The notes under the pieces are model-generated. The model did not search any database. It was not told where the DNA came from and saw only the letters and a program-made list of their open reading frames with translations. The translations under genes and the position numbers were made by a program. From Candidatus Anstonellales archaeon (GTDB lineage: Archaea > Micrarchaeota > Micrarchaeia > Anstonellales > CG1-02-47-40): 64,000 nucleotides of DNA. The stretch is taken from the NCBI GenBank assembly GCA_038869735.1, contig JAWCQO010000001.1, positions 72,684 through 136,683 on the forward strand. Reading direction: 5' to 3'. Shown piece after piece: positions 8,464 to 18,277 of the stretch; position 1 is the first letter of the stretch, and the number at the start of each line of letters is the position of its first letter.

Positions 8464-9394
8464 AAGCCGAAAATCTTTTTACATAGTCATAAACCGCTTC
8501 TGATACTATAGCCCCATGCCCTACTGCTACAGGAGCTTGCTTTACTCCTCCAGTTAAATCCCCTATTGCAAAAACTCCACCAATGTTGGTTTGCATTCGA
8601 GAATCAACCTCTACGTAACCTGCTTCAGAAAGCTTTGCTCCAAGGGATTTTGCCAATGAGTTGGCGGGGTCAAAGCCTATGTTTATGAAAACACCATCTA
8701 CAGGTAAGGTCTTTTCGGTATTTGATTTTGTGTCAAAAAAAACGATACGCTCAACCCTTTTGCTTCCTTCTATACGCTTTACTTCTGCATTGAGAATAAA
8801 ATTTGCTCCTAGATTTTTGACTTCTTCTATCAAGAGTTTATCTCCAGCTCGAAACTCATCTCTTCTGTGGATTATGTAGACTTTACTTGCGTAGTCTAAG
8901 AGAAGACGTGCGGAAGTAAACGCAGAATCTCCACCTCCAACGACTGCCACGACCTTTTCACTAAAGAATGCGGCATCGCATATGGCGCAATATGAAACGC
9001 CACGACTTGCAAATTCCTTTTCTCCGGGGACCCCAAGGTGTCTGTATGAAGCGCCTGTTGCTAGAACTACTGACTTTGAGAGGTAGGTGTTTTTGTCATT
9101 TCCAATCAGAATAAAACTCTTATTCTCCTTTTTTATGTCAAGTATCTGCGCTTGAACGTAGATTGCACCAAGGTCAGTTGCTTGAAATAGCATCTTTTCA
9201 CCAAGCTCCGGGCCAGAAATCCTCCTAAAGCCGGGAAAGTTCTCAATGCGGTCTGTCAGAGCCAACGCGCCTCCGGGCAATTTTGATTCAAACAAGATTG
9301 TTGAAAGCTTTTTTCTTACGCAATAAATCGCTGCAGTTAATCCTGCGGGTCCAGCACCGACTATTGCTACATCATAAAGTTTTAATTTGTTCAT
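8453..9394 (-). CDS. trxB: Thioredoxin reductase
   Basis: This 313-residue flavoprotein has the FAD motif GAGPAG (13-18), the redox pair C136-A-I-C139, the NADP motif GGGDSA (153-158) and the C-terminal FAD motif NIGGVFAIGDLTGG. It transfers electrons from NAD(P)H to thioredoxin. The length is normal. Its 3' end overlaps the end of the convergent transporter gene by 11 bp. It is followed 14 bp upstream by the site-2 protease gene, which reads in the same direction, so both may share a transcript. No thioredoxin gene is in the window. Confidence 0.95.
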   Translation of the reverse strand: MNKLKLYDVAIVGAGPAGLTAAIYCVRKKLSTILFESKLPGGALALTDRIENFPGFRRISGPELGEKMLFQATDLGAIYVQAQILDIKKENKSFILIGNDKNTYLSKSVVLATGASYRHLGVPGEKEFASRGVSYCAICDAAFFSEKVVAVVGGGDSAFTSARLLLDYASKVYIIHRRDEFRAGDKLLIEEVKNLGANFILNAEVKRIEGSKRVERIVFFDTKSNTEKTLPVDGVFINIGFDPANSLAKSLGAKLSEAGYVEVDSRMQTNIGGVFAIGDLTGGVKQAPVAVGHGAIVSEAVYDYVKRFSAFNE

Positions 9395-9408
9395 GCACCC
9401 ATCACCCT

Positions 9409-10830
9409 TTATTTAAACAACCATGGAAGAAAATTTAGGAGAAAAGCAGCAGTCACGCCGGCTGTTATGGCGTTTACTATCCTCTTGTCGTTTACTGAGA
9501 GTTCAAATATTCTTTGTCCATCAAAAAAAGGAAGAGGGAGAAGATTTACAACTCCAACTATGAAATTTAGGAGAAAGAGGAGAGCAATGGTTGAATAGAT
9601 AAAGTTCAAACTTTCAAAGCCATCCTTCCAAACAAATCTCCAACCTATGCCGTGATTAGAGAGCGGAACATAGAGAACGCCCAGTCTTCCATTTTCGTCT
9701 GCAATTAAGGTTTTTTCTCCTTTGTCTGTCAAGAGCCTAACTTTTTGACCTGCTGAGAACTTTGGTAGTTCAAAATTTTCAGAGATTGGCTGCGAATCAA
9801 TAGCCCTTATTATGGCGCCACTTTCAAGTTCAGAATTTCCTGAAAGTATGTACAAAGCGGGCTGTCGTAAGTCTGAACTCAAGATTACAAAAATGGATAA
9901 AATGAAAAAGGAGAATATGCTGAAAACAAAATTTGCAGCTGAACCGGCTATAAGAACTCTCTTTTGCGTTAGGTTATCAGCTGACAAGAGTTCACTTTCG
10001 TTTGGTTCTATAAATGCCCCTACCGGGATTATTCCAAACAGAACAAGACCGGCTGAATCGACCCGTATTTTAGAAACCCTTGAAAGAATCCCGTGAGCAG
10101 TCTCGTGAACAAAAAGAAGAACAAGAAGAGCTATGATTCCTTCCCACAGGGGGAGATTTATGCCGGGAAGAAGGAGGGATGCTCCCGGTTCCATCACTTT
10201 GATGCGGAGGTCTGAATTAAAAATAAATCTTAAGACAGCAATGGAGATTGTAAGAGAATAGTAAAAAAGCCCAATAAGCGAAAAAATTGCAAATCCACCA
10301 ACAAAAATAATAAGCGCTGAAAGGTAGATGAAAGTTTCATCTCCAATCAGTCCCTTACTTTTTTCTTTGCTTACTGCTATGAGGTCGATCCCTGAGATGA
10401 GTGACGAAGCCAGTGGTAGGATGTGGGGAATAGCAAACAAAAAGAACAGTAGAATAATGAATAATGAAAGGGGGATAACTATAGCGTAATATTTGATGTT
10501 CTTTTTCAAATCTGGGAAGAGGAAGATGGAAAAAAGCCCGAACCCAAAGACTAAACCAGAATCTGCAAAAAACTTCCATAAAGTTGGAGAAAGTCTCGCA
10601 ATTTTATCGAGGTAATCCACCCCCCTTTGGGTTCTGAGAAGCATTAGACCTCCAAATCCTGAAATATTCCAAATTGATTGGAGGATGGTTCCTGCACACG
10701 TAAGTGAAATGACCGCTAGGATAAATTTGATGATTGAGTTAAGTTCAACGTTCAGCAATAGGATTAGAAGAAACAATGTAGCGATGAAGATTAATGCGGT
10801 TAAAGTGATACGCTTGTTTAGTTTTATCAT
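9409..10830 (-). CDS. Site-2 protease-like membrane metalloprotease (M50)
   Basis: The 473-residue membrane protein carries the zinc motif HETAH at 242-246 inside a hydrophobic helix. The second M50 motif, NLLPLPFFDGQ with the third metal ligand Asp, lies near the C-terminus. A PDZ-like segment sits between them (about 330-400, including GAIIRAIDSQPI). Several transmembrane helices precede the active site. Such proteases cut transmembrane substrates, often anti-sigma or membrane regulators in other organisms; the archaeal substrate is unknown. The ATG at 10830 is used. It is divergent from mbf1. Confidence 0.9.
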   Translation of the reverse strand: MIKLNKRITLTALIFIATLFLLILLLNVELNSIIKFILAVISLTCAGTILQSIWNISGFGGLMLLRTQRGVDYLDKIARLSPTLWKFFADSGLVFGFGLFSIFLFPDLKKNIKYYAIVIPLSLFIILLFFLFAIPHILPLASSLISGIDLIAVSKEKSKGLIGDETFIYLSALIIFVGGFAIFSLIGLFYYSLTISIAVLRFIFNSDLRIKVMEPGASLLLPGINLPLWEGIIALLVLLFVHETAHGILSRVSKIRVDSAGLVLFGIIPVGAFIEPNESELLSADNLTQKRVLIAGSAANFVFSIFSFFILSIFVILSSDLRQPALYILSGNSELESGAIIRAIDSQPISENFELPKFSAGQKVRLLTDKGEKTLIADENGRLGVLYVPLSNHGIGWRFVWKDGFESLNFIYSTIALLFLLNFIVGVVNLLPLPFFDGQRIFELSVNDKRIVNAITAGVTAAFLLNFLPWLFK

Positions 10831-10902
10831 GAAAAAATATTGGAAAGAGAAAATATAAAGCTGATTGAGTTAAGGATATAGTTGTTGCCTTGAAACGGGG
10901 TG

Positions 10903-11382
10903 ATGTCCGTGACTGAATGCGAGATGTGTGGAGGTGAAGGGGCAGGATATCTTATTTTAGTGGAAGGTGCAAAACTTTTTGTTTGTCAACAATGTTCAAC
11001 TCTGGGGAAAATATTAAGCAGGCCGTCAGTTGAAAGGAGAGAGAAAAACACATTCCAACCAGCGCCTAAAACTGAAGTTGAGATTGTCGACGATTACGCA
11101 AAAAGAATAAGAGAGGCTCGGGAAAAAATGGGGCTTTCCGTTTCGGTTGTAGCGGAGAGGATAAATGAGAAAGAGTCTTTTTTAAAAAAAATAGAAAGTG
11201 GGAGTGCTCTTCCGCCACAAAAGCTTGCTCGCAAATTAGAGCGCGAACTCAGTATAAAGTTATTGGAAGAAGTGACCGAATCAGTTACTTTATCAAAGAA
11301 TTCAAAATCGGTGGATGAAGGGGTAACGCTGTGGGACATTTTTGAAAAAGATAAAAAAAGAAAAGAGGGGGGCCAATTTTAA
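10903..11382 (+). CDS. mbf1: Multiprotein bridging factor 1 (MBF1-like) regulator
   Basis: The protein starts with a zinc ribbon (CEMCGGEG and FVCQQCS). A linker follows, then a helix-turn-helix domain of the Cro/C1 type (about 65-125: YAKRIREAREKMGLSVSVVAERI, ESFLKKIESG). That is the archaeal MBF1 layout. MBF1 bridges regulators and TBP in eukaryotes and associates with ribosomes in archaea. Three starts are possible: GTG 10900, ATG 10903 and GTG 10909; the last sits 5 nt after GGGGTGA. The stop overlaps the FEN1 start by one base, so it heads a DNA-maintenance operon. Confidence 0.88.
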   Translation: MSVTECEMCGGEGAGYLILVEGAKLFVCQQCSTLGKILSRPSVERREKNTFQPAPKTEVEIVDDYAKRIREAREKMGLSVSVVAERINEKESFLKKIESGSALPPQKLARKLERELSIKLLEEVTESVTLSKNSKSVDEGVTLWDIFEKDKKRKEGGQF

Positions 11383-12422
11383 TGGGTGCTGAGATAGGAC
11401 AACTAATTGAAGGAAGAAAAGTCTCTCTCAATGAGATTTCTGGAAGGATATTTGCTGTCGATGCCTACAACGCCATTTATCAATTTCTTTCATCTACCAG
11501 ACAAGCTGATGGAACCCCCCTTATGAACTCTGAAGGGAAAGTAACAGGACATCTTGCAGGAATATTTTACAGGAACTCAAAACTCATCGAAAATGGTATT
11601 CGAGTAGTTTATGTTTTCGATGGCAGGCCCCCAGATTTTAAGGAGAGGACGATGGAAGAAAGGAGAAAGGTGAGAGAAGAGGCTGAAGAAAATTGGAAAG
11701 ACGCTATTGAAAGGGGGGAGGTAGATGAAGCAAGAAAATATGCCCAGGCAGCAAACGAATTAACTAAAGAAATGGTAGAGGACTCAAAAAAACTGTTGGA
11801 GTATATGGGAATCCCTTTTATACAAGCACCCTCAGAAGGCGAGGCACAGGCAGCAGAGATGGCAAGAAACGGGTTGGTTTATGCGGTGGCGTCTCAGGAC
11901 GCAGATTCCCTTCTCTTTGGAGCTCCCCGGCTACTGCGAAACTTATCAATAACCGGTAGGAGAAAGGTTCCACGAAAAGATGAGTATGTCTTGGTAGAGC
12001 CTGAAGTCGTTGAACTTGAAGAGATACTAAGAAAGAATGGCTTAAGTAGGAAAAAGCTTATCTGGCTTGGAATCCTTGTTGGCACTGACTTTAATAAAGG
12101 TATAAAGGGAATCGGTGTAAAGAAGGGACTTAAGATAGTTAGACAATCCGAAAGCCTTGAAAAAGTAAAGACGTATGTGGAGAGAGAACTTAAAGCTTCA
12201 TTTGATGAGGACGTATTTGCAATTGAAAACTTCTTTCTAAATCCACCCGTAATTAAGGAGATTGAGCTCAAGTTTGGGGTAGCAGATAGAGACAACCTTG
12301 AGAAGTTTCTCTGTGAAAAGCATGACTTCTCTCCTGAAAGAGTTAGGAAAACGGCAGAATCACTTATAAAGAGTCAGCAGATTAAAGGTAAACAAACCGA
12401 ATTGAGCGGCTGGTTTGAATGA
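11382..12422 (+). CDS. fen: Flap endonuclease 1
   Basis: The 346-residue protein contains the FEN1 N and I domains: IFAVDAYNAIYQFLSS near the start, VVYVFDGRPPDFK, APSEGEAQAAEMA and ASQDADSLLFGAPRLLRN. Acidic residues in these blocks bind the two metal ions. A helix-hairpin-helix (TDFNKGIKGIGVKKGLKIV) binds DNA. The C-terminus QTELSGWFE is a PIP box for binding the PCNA clamp. It processes Okazaki-fragment flaps and repair intermediates. The start ATG overlaps the mbf1 stop, and its stop overlaps the next gene's start (ATGA). Confidence 0.97.
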   Translation: MGAEIGQLIEGRKVSLNEISGRIFAVDAYNAIYQFLSSTRQADGTPLMNSEGKVTGHLAGIFYRNSKLIENGIRVVYVFDGRPPDFKERTMEERRKVREEAEENWKDAIERGEVDEARKYAQAANELTKEMVEDSKKLLEYMGIPFIQAPSEGEAQAAEMARNGLVYAVASQDADSLLFGAPRLLRNLSITGRRKVPRKDEYVLVEPEVVELEEILRKNGLSRKKLIWLGILVGTDFNKGIKGIGVKKGLKIVRQSESLEKVKTYVERELKASFDEDVFAIENFFLNPPVIKEIELKFGVADRDNLEKFLCEKHDFSPERVRKTAESLIKSQQIKGKQTELSGWFE

Positions 12423-13303
12423 GACTTATCACGCATACTGATTTTGACGGTGTGATCTGTGCCGTCTTGATTACTTGCGTAGAAGTTGTGGATGAGATAT
12501 TGTTTTTAGATCCTGCAACCATACAGGAGAAAAAAATACGTGTAACCGAAAACGACATAATTGCTGACCTTCCATTTCATCCAAAATGCGGGCTTTGGTT
12601 TGACCATCATGCAACAAGTAAGCCACCTGAAGGAACTGAAATTAGAGGAAGCTTTTCACTAAAAAAAAGTGCGGCAAGAGTTGTTTACGAATATTATGAA
12701 AATCCTTATCTTGAACGTTACCAAGAAGTTGTGGATTGGGCAGATAGGATAGATTCAGGAGAGATAACCCCTCAAGAGGCAATTAATCCTAGTGGGTGGA
12801 GGCTCTTATCAGAAACGCTTGAGAGTGATGCAGAAAAAAAAGTTGATGATGAATATAGGTGGCATGTCATCGAATGGATAAGAAAAGGTGAGAGTATAGA
12901 AAAAATCCTTGAAAGGAGGGAGGTAAAAAAAAGAACCGAAGCTGCATTAAAAGATTTGAAAGATTTTTTGGAGATGGTAAAAAAAATCGGGAGAATGGAG
13001 GGTTCAGTATCCATTGTTGATATGCGAGGGTTAGAAAAAGTGCCTAAAGGAAACAATTTTTTGATTTACGTAGCATTCCCAAGTTCACTAGTTTCAGTAA
13101 GAATATATGACAACAGAACTAATAAGGATGTAATAGACATTAATGTTGGGAGGAATACATTTAATCGTGCCTCTAAGATAGATATAGGTGCATTGATGAA
13201 GGAGTATGGGGGAGGAGGACATCCGATGTGTGGAGGGACCCACCTAAAAAAAGAAGATGCTGACAAAAAGATAAAGGAGATTTTGGAGAGGTTGCAGGAA
13301 TAG
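12419..13303 (+). CDS. DHH/DHHA1 family phosphoesterase
   Basis: This 294-residue protein has the DHH signature FDHHATS, an N-terminal THTDFDGV motif with metal-binding aspartates, and the DHHA1 motif GGGGHPMCGG near the C-terminus. The family includes RecJ-like exonucleases, nanoRNases and cyclic-dinucleotide or polyphosphate phosphatases. The 4-bp overlap with FEN1 suggests co-translation and a role in DNA or oligonucleotide turnover, but substrate choice cannot be read from the sequence. The ATG start overlaps the fen stop. Confidence 0.88.
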   Translation: MRLITHTDFDGVICAVLITCVEVVDEILFLDPATIQEKKIRVTENDIIADLPFHPKCGLWFDHHATSKPPEGTEIRGSFSLKKSAARVVYEYYENPYLERYQEVVDWADRIDSGEITPQEAINPSGWRLLSETLESDAEKKVDDEYRWHVIEWIRKGESIEKILERREVKKRTEAALKDLKDFLEMVKKIGRMEGSVSIVDMRGLEKVPKGNNFLIYVAFPSSLVSVRIYDNRTNKDVIDINVGRNTFNRASKIDIGALMKEYGGGGHPMCGGTHLKKEDADKKIKEILERLQE

Positions 13304-13780
13304 TCAATATCCAAGGTCGCTTATTATTCTCGAACTTTTGTAAAGAGATTCGTCCATATGTTCCTTTATTTTTATTATTCTATAGTCTCGTTTAGGCGGT
13401 ACAAAGGGTTCTTGGTCATAACCAAAAATGATAACATCAGGAGAGACAAAATTTAACGTAGAAAGTCTATCTTCAACTCCCGCAATTGCAAAATCTACAT
13501 ATTTAATAGATTCGACCATTTTTTTTCTATATTCTTGTGGGTGAAGGAGCTTGCCTTTTGTTTTCATCACAAAATCGTCTGTTGAGACAACAACCACTAG
13601 AAAATCACAATATTCTTTTGCTTTCTCAAGAGTAAACACATGGCCTAAATGCAAAACGTCAAAGGCACCACCGGTCATTCCTACTATTATCTGCTTGCGC
13701 ACTTCAGGCGGAAGAGGAGGGGATTTTCCTTCAAGGAATATGCGAAATTGCTTTTTTATTAACTCTTTTTCCACAATCAT
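13304..13780 (-). CDS. Cytidylyltransferase-like nucleotidyltransferase
   Basis: The 158-residue product has a roughly 28-residue lead, then the nucleotidyltransferase signature TGGAFDVLHLGHVFTLEKAK with HLGH, and a C-terminal block FGYDQEPFVPPKRDYR. These features resemble archaeal FAD synthase (RibL) and glycerol-3-phosphate cytidylyltransferases; either would transfer a nucleotide to a phosphorylated small molecule. The start overlaps the asnS stop by 4 bp, so it is the second gene of that operon. Its 3' end abuts the convergent DHH gene. Confidence 0.75.
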   Translation of the reverse strand: MIVEKELIKKQFRIFLEGKSPPLPPEVRKQIIVGMTGGAFDVLHLGHVFTLEKAKEYCDFLVVVVSTDDFVMKTKGKLLHPQEYRKKMVESIKYVDFAIAGVEDRLSTLNFVSPDVIIFGYDQEPFVPPKRDYRIIKIKEHMDESLYKSSRIISDLGY

Positions 13781-15087
13781 GGGTCAACCCTGTTTATCAG
13801 ACGTGGAAAGGGAATAGCGTCTCGTATGTGATCTAGATTAAGCATCCATTTTATAAGTCGCTCTATGCCTAATCCAAATCCTGAATGAGGTATGCTTCCG
13901 TATCTTCGAAGGTCGATGTACCACTGATAATCTGCGGCATTGAGTTTTTCTTCATTTATTCTTTTGAGAAGTTCTTCTAAATCCCATATTCTTTCGCTTC
14001 CACCAATTAGCTCTCCGTGGCCATCAGGAGCATACATGTCATCACAGAGAACATAGCCGGGATTTTGTGGGTCTTCCCGCATATAAAATGACTTTATCTT
14101 CTTTGGGAAGTGGGTTACAAAAATGGGTTTCTCTTCGCCTTTTGTAAGGAGACTTTCTTCATCCGAACCGAAGTCTTGATCTTGATTCATGTGCCCCCCT
14201 CGTTTGTTTACTAAGCTTACTGCTTCCTTGTGAGTCATTCTTTTGAATGGAGCCTTCACTTTTAGGAGACGTTCAGGGTCTTGATCTAATGATTTGATGA
14301 TATCAACATCTTGGTATCCGAATTTTTGGCATACATATTCTATCATTTTTTCTTGGAGCTCCATATTCATTTTATGGTCATAAAATGCTATTTCAGGTTC
14401 AAGATGCCAATATTCAGTGAGGTGTTTTGTGGTCCTTGAAGGCTCAGCTCTAAATGAAGGAGCAAGAACATATACCTTCTCAAGAGAAGCGATATATGCT
14501 TCAGCATACAGCTGAGAAGATTGAGTTAGATATGCTTTTTTTCCAAAATAATCCAAAGGAAATAGTGTGCTTCCGCCTTCACATCCTACGCGTGTTATTA
14601 TTGGGGGTGCAACTTCCCAGAAACCTTCTTGGAATAAAAATTCTCTAAGGTATGAGACAATTTTCGCTCGCGCCTTCATGATGGCTGTAAGTTTTCGTGA
14701 TCTGAGCCAGAGGTGTCGCGTATCTAGGAGAAATTCTACTGATTGATCTTTTGCTATTGGGAAGGGTTCGCCTTTGTGGACTAACCTTACATCTGTAGCA
14801 GATATTTCGTATCCTCCAGGAGCTCTTTTATCTTCTTTTACTACCCCTTCAATAAGAATTGACGATTCAATAAAGAGGTCGTTTGAAGCACGCCAAGCTC
14901 CTTCTCCTACTGAATCCTTTTTTATTGCACACTGGATTATTCCACTGCTGTCTCTTACAACAACAAAGGAGACGCCACCTGAGGCTCTTTGCCTATAGAC
15001 CCATCCACGAATTTTTACTCTTTGGCCCGTATGATGTCCTTCTTGAATTTGGCTTATCTGCACAAATCTATCCTTGATGGGGTCCAT
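13777..15087 (-). CDS. asnS: Asparaginyl-tRNA synthetase
   Basis: The 436-residue class IIb synthetase has an N-terminal OB fold (KIRGWVYRQRASGGVSFVVV) that binds the anticodon. The catalytic domain has the AsnRS-type blocks EGGSTLF and FRAEPSRTTKHLTEYWHLEPE, then motif 3 GFGLGIERLIKWM. The block TTKHLTEYWHLEPE is closer to AsnRS than to AspRS, so I call AsnRS. Its presence implies direct asparagine charging rather than only amidation by GatCAB. The start ATG follows GGTGAAAAGGA. It overlaps the downstream nucleotidyltransferase by 4 bp. Confidence 0.9.
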   Translation of the reverse strand: MDPIKDRFVQISQIQEGHHTGQRVKIRGWVYRQRASGGVSFVVVRDSSGIIQCAIKKDSVGEGAWRASNDLFIESSILIEGVVKEDKRAPGGYEISATDVRLVHKGEPFPIAKDQSVEFLLDTRHLWLRSRKLTAIMKARAKIVSYLREFLFQEGFWEVAPPIITRVGCEGGSTLFPLDYFGKKAYLTQSSQLYAEAYIASLEKVYVLAPSFRAEPSRTTKHLTEYWHLEPEIAFYDHKMNMELQEKMIEYVCQKFGYQDVDIIKSLDQDPERLLKVKAPFKRMTHKEAVSLVNKRGGHMNQDQDFGSDEESLLTKGEEKPIFVTHFPKKIKSFYMREDPQNPGYVLCDDMYAPDGHGELIGGSERIWDLEELLKRINEEKLNAADYQWYIDLRRYGSIPHSGFGLGIERLIKWMLNLDHIRDAIPFPRLINRVDP

Positions 15088-15150
15088 TCCTTTTCACCAG
15101 AGCACCGTTATGATTTGAAAAAAATAAAATTAAATATGATTGCAAAGACC

Positions 15151-17187
15151 CTATTCGCGCAAGTTTTTTTGTAACCTTTTGATAAGAATAGACTTTCTTT
15201 TTCCTTCTTGCAGAACAAGGGACAGGACTTCATCTATTCTTGATACTGGATGTATTTTAAGTGATTTTTTTGCGGTTTCTGAGAGGAATATCCCTTCTGA
15301 ATTTGCCGTGGGTACGATTACATGTTCTATTCCTGACTCGAATGCGGCTTCGCACTTGGCATTAACGCCACCTACGGGCAGCACTTCTCCTCTCACAGAT
15401 AGCGAACCTGTCATTGCAAAGTTTTGCTTTACCCCTATACTCTCGAGAGCCGAAATAACTGCAACCGCAACAGAGATTGAGGCTGAATCTCCTTCGACTC
15501 CTTCGTATGTCTGCAAAAACTGAACGTGGATATCGTAATTATAGACATTTTTTCCTATGTGTTTTTTTATTATCGCAGAAACGTTCGAGATGGCTTCCTT
15601 TGCAATTTCCCCTAGCTTTCCCGTTGCTATTATTTTTCCTTCGTTTTTGGAGGATGCAGGAGTGACTTCTGCAACTATGGGAAGGACAATCCCGCTTGCT
15701 CCTTCTCCCATGACCGCCAACCCATTGACCTTTCCAATTTTTTCACCATGCGATACAAATATTCGATAATCTTTTTTGTACTCTATGCTTCGTGTAGATA
15801 TCTGTTGCTCAAGCGTTTGGGCAACGGCACGGGCCTTTCTTATGTGAGTGGCGTCAACGAGGGAAGCTCCTTCTTCTCTTGCTATATCTCCTGCCGCGCG
15901 TATGAGACCTCCAAGCTCCCTGAGATTGAGTGAGAGGTGTTTTTTTCTAAAGGAGCGTTTTCTTGCTTCGGCTATTATTTCTTCGACAGCATCACGCGTA
16001 AAGTGAGGAATTTTGCCGTCTTTTTTTACTTCTTGGGCAACAAAGCGTGCAAACTTATTTTCTGTCTCCTCGCAATCCGGGATAGACTCTTCCACATATA
16101 TTTCGTATCCATTACCGCGTATACGGGAGCGGAGAGCTGGATGCATTCCTGCAAGGTCGTGGATATTTCCTGCTGCTACAAGCACAAAGTCGCACGGAAC
16201 GGGCTCTGTTTTTACTATTGCTCCGCTTGATTGCTCTGACTGTCCAGTTATAGGAAACTGCTTTTCTTGCATAGCGGTTAGGATATCCTGTTGAGATTTC
16301 ATGCTCATTGAGGCAATCTCATCTATGAATAGGACGCCCTTATTGGCCTTATGTATTGCGCCCGCTTCAACTCGAAGATGCGCAGGAGTTCCAAGTCCTC
16401 CTGATTGAAGTGGGTCATGTTTTACATCGCCAAAAAGCGCCCCTGCTTTTGAACCAGTAGCATCAACGAAAGGGGCTGTTTTCATTCCTGAATTGTCTAC
16501 TATTAACTTTGGTTCTGAGAGTCCATCGGAAAATCCCATCCTCCTACCTATCTGACTCGTAAATCGCCATATGAAAAAGAGGATTGCAACTCCAATAAGA
16601 AGAGCGAGTGAGAACCAACGATTTTTTTCTGAAAAGCCATCTGTGGCATATATAAAAACTATGGAAAGAAGAAGGAGGCCGACAAGGAGTATTGTTGGAG
16701 AAACGCCACTACTTTCAAGTTGATGCTTTCTTTTTGAGTACTCCACTATTCTCCGTCCGTAGCCTTTTTCTTTTGGTTGGGTGTAAAAGCCCAATCGGTT
16801 GCGTTTTGGCTTTGCTGGCAAGAAATTATTATCAGGACCCATTTGTTCGTAGATGGATTGTGTTTTATGGTTATAGATTTCTTGGAGGAAAGGGTCTTGT
16901 CTTATCTCCTCTTGCGAAGGGTTTGTCTTAACCACACGGACTAAGGGCCTATTTTCGTCATTTGGATTGGGATAGACAAGAACGTCTTCAAGCGTTTCTG
17001 CAGGCATTATCTCTGCCATTGCCTGCGCAAGCATGCTTTTTCCTGTGCCCGGAGGCCCTATAAGAAGAACGTTTCGTCTTTGAGCTGCTGCTTTTTTAAT
17101 AATTTTTACGGCGGCATCCTGTCCTATGACCTGGTCTATTAATTTCTCCGGAACCGGAAGTTCTTCTGTGGATTTAAACTGCATCAT
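15151..17187 (-). CDS. lonB: Archaeal membrane-bound Lon protease (LonB)
   Basis: The 678-residue protein has the LonB plan. The AAA+ domain contains Walker A GPPGTGKS near residue 43-50. A membrane insertion with two helices (about 165-215) sits inside the AAA+ domain. Walker B is GVLFIDEIA. The C-terminal Lon protease domain has the catalytic pair S568 (EGDSAS) and K611 (GGVNAKCEA), 43 residues apart as usual. LonB is the main membrane-associated ATP-dependent protease of euryarchaea. ATG 17187 or 17184 can start it. It lies between asnS and a small membrane protein, all read leftward. Confidence 0.97.
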   Translation of the reverse strand: MMQFKSTEELPVPEKLIDQVIGQDAAVKIIKKAAAQRRNVLLIGPPGTGKSMLAQAMAEIMPAETLEDVLVYPNPNDENRPLVRVVKTNPSQEEIRQDPFLQEIYNHKTQSIYEQMGPDNNFLPAKPKRNRLGFYTQPKEKGYGRRIVEYSKRKHQLESSGVSPTILLVGLLLLSIVFIYATDGFSEKNRWFSLALLIGVAILFFIWRFTSQIGRRMGFSDGLSEPKLIVDNSGMKTAPFVDATGSKAGALFGDVKHDPLQSGGLGTPAHLRVEAGAIHKANKGVLFIDEIASMSMKSQQDILTAMQEKQFPITGQSEQSSGAIVKTEPVPCDFVLVAAGNIHDLAGMHPALRSRIRGNGYEIYVEESIPDCEETENKFARFVAQEVKKDGKIPHFTRDAVEEIIAEARKRSFRKKHLSLNLRELGGLIRAAGDIAREEGASLVDATHIRKARAVAQTLEQQISTRSIEYKKDYRIFVSHGEKIGKVNGLAVMGEGASGIVLPIVAEVTPASSKNEGKIIATGKLGEIAKEAISNVSAIIKKHIGKNVYNYDIHVQFLQTYEGVEGDSASISVAVAVISALESIGVKQNFAMTGSLSVRGEVLPVGGVNAKCEAAFESGIEHVIVPTANSEGIFLSETAKKSLKIHPVSRIDEVLSLVLQEGKRKSILIKRLQKNLRE

Positions 17188-17206
17188 AGTGGACCATACC
17201 TAATTA

Positions 17207-17683
17207 CTAATCTTTTAATGTTATATATACTGCAATGAAGGCTATTATAAGAAAGACAACAAAGAGTGGAACGACTATAGTAGCGCTTGAGACAAGCACC
17301 TGTCCCATCTCATAGGTAGCTTGTATTGTGTTCTGTATCAGGTTGCTGCGTTCATAATTTTCTTCTTGGTTTTTGATTATGTGTGTCTTTTGTTCAAATT
17401 CGATTAATAAGTTTTTATCTTCTTGCGACTGTATTCTATATGTGTAAGAGCCAGCACCCTTTGCCTTAAAATTAATATACCCCGCATTGTCGGTTACAAG
17501 CGTGAGATTTTCAGTTGGACCTTCTATAAAAACCACAATCCCGCGAGCTGGCTTGCCGTCATCCGTAAAAAACCTAACGTAGACGGAGGACTCTTGGCTT
17601 ACAAGTAAAGGGGCGTTGATGTTGTAAGCAAACAGTATGGCACCAAGAATCAAGAACAGAAGAGGTGGAATAATCTTGAGCAT
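17207..17683 (-). CDS. Small membrane protein with an Ig-like extracellular domain
   Basis: The 158-residue product has a hydrophobic N-terminal helix (LLFLILGAILFAYNI), a beta-rich middle containing GKPARGIVVFIEG and TDNAGYINFKAKGAGSYTY, and a C-terminal helix (IVVPLFVVFLIIAFIAVYITL). The middle resembles a carboxypeptidase-regulatory or Ig-like surface domain. Its function is unknown. It lies 19 bp upstream of lonB on the same strand, so it may be co-expressed with it. A membrane-side partner of LonB is possible but is only a guess from position. Confidence 0.6.
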   Translation of the reverse strand: MLKIIPPLLFLILGAILFAYNINAPLLVSQESSVYVRFFTDDGKPARGIVVFIEGPTENLTLVTDNAGYINFKAKGAGSYTYRIQSQEDKNLLIEFEQKTHIIKNQEENYERSNLIQNTIQATYEMGQVLVSSATIVVPLFVVFLIIAFIAVYITLKD

Positions 17684-17784
17684 AGATCTATCCCTTATTT
17701 ATATTCTTATTTATTAAATTTATATCAAATTTGTATGTCTGAAGATGTTCTATTTATTTCTGGTGATACGACTTTTTAAGTATT

Positions 17785-18228
17785 TCAGAAGTTTTGAATA
17801 TCAGAATTTTTGAATAATCGTCTGTGTTCGAGCATTATGCACCTATCCTGTATGAAAGGGATGCCAGCATCTTTGGCTATTTCTTCTGCCTCAGCATTTT
17901 TTATTCCCAGCTGAAGCCACAGTAACCGTGGGGTGAGCTTTAAAGCTTCTCTTGCTATTTGCGGGCACTCTTGTGAAGGCCTAAAAACATTCACTATATC
18001 GGGAGAGAAAGAGAGAGCAGAGAGGCTGGGATAAGCAGTCTCCCCAAGAATTTCTTTTTGGTTTGGGTTGATTGGGATTATCCTGTAGCCGTTGTCTTGG
18101 AGATATTTTGGAATCCTGTGTGCCTCTTTTTGAGGATTTGAAGAGCAGCCGACTACGGCTATCGTCTTGGAAATAGATAGGAGCAATCTTAGTTCTTCAT
18201 CTGAAACCGTATGTATCACTAAAACCAT
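17785..18228 (-). CDS. CoA-binding domain protein (YccU-like)
   Basis: This 147-residue protein matches the CoA_binding_2 family: IAVVGCSSNPQKEAHRIPKYL at the nucleotide-binding turn, GYRIIPINPNQ, and the C-terminal block RLLWLQLGIKNAEAEEIAKDAG with IQDRCIMLEHRR. Members adopt a Rossmann-like fold and bind CoA, but the cellular role is unclear. The ATG at 18228 lies about 26 bp from a TATA-like box that may be shared with the divergent tRNA-Leu gene. Confidence 0.85.
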   Translation of the reverse strand: MVLVIHTVSDEELRLLLSISKTIAVVGCSSNPQKEAHRIPKYLQDNGYRIIPINPNQKEILGETAYPSLSALSFSPDIVNVFRPSQECPQIAREALKLTPRLLWLQLGIKNAEAEEIAKDAGIPFIQDRCIMLEHRRLFKNSDIQNF

Positions 18229-18245
18229 TTAGTTTTGAGTTAAGA

Positions 18246-18256
18246 TTTTTTAATAG
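18246..18256. promoter_or_regulatory. AT box between divergent tRNA-Leu and CoA-binding gene
   Basis: TTTTTTAATAG is the only strong TATA-like element in the 49 bp between the two starts. Its centre is about 26 bp from the protein start (18228) and about 27 bp from the tRNA (18278). One box may therefore serve both directions. Confidence 0.45.
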
Positions 18257-18277
18257 GAAGGATAAAAACTTGTGTAA

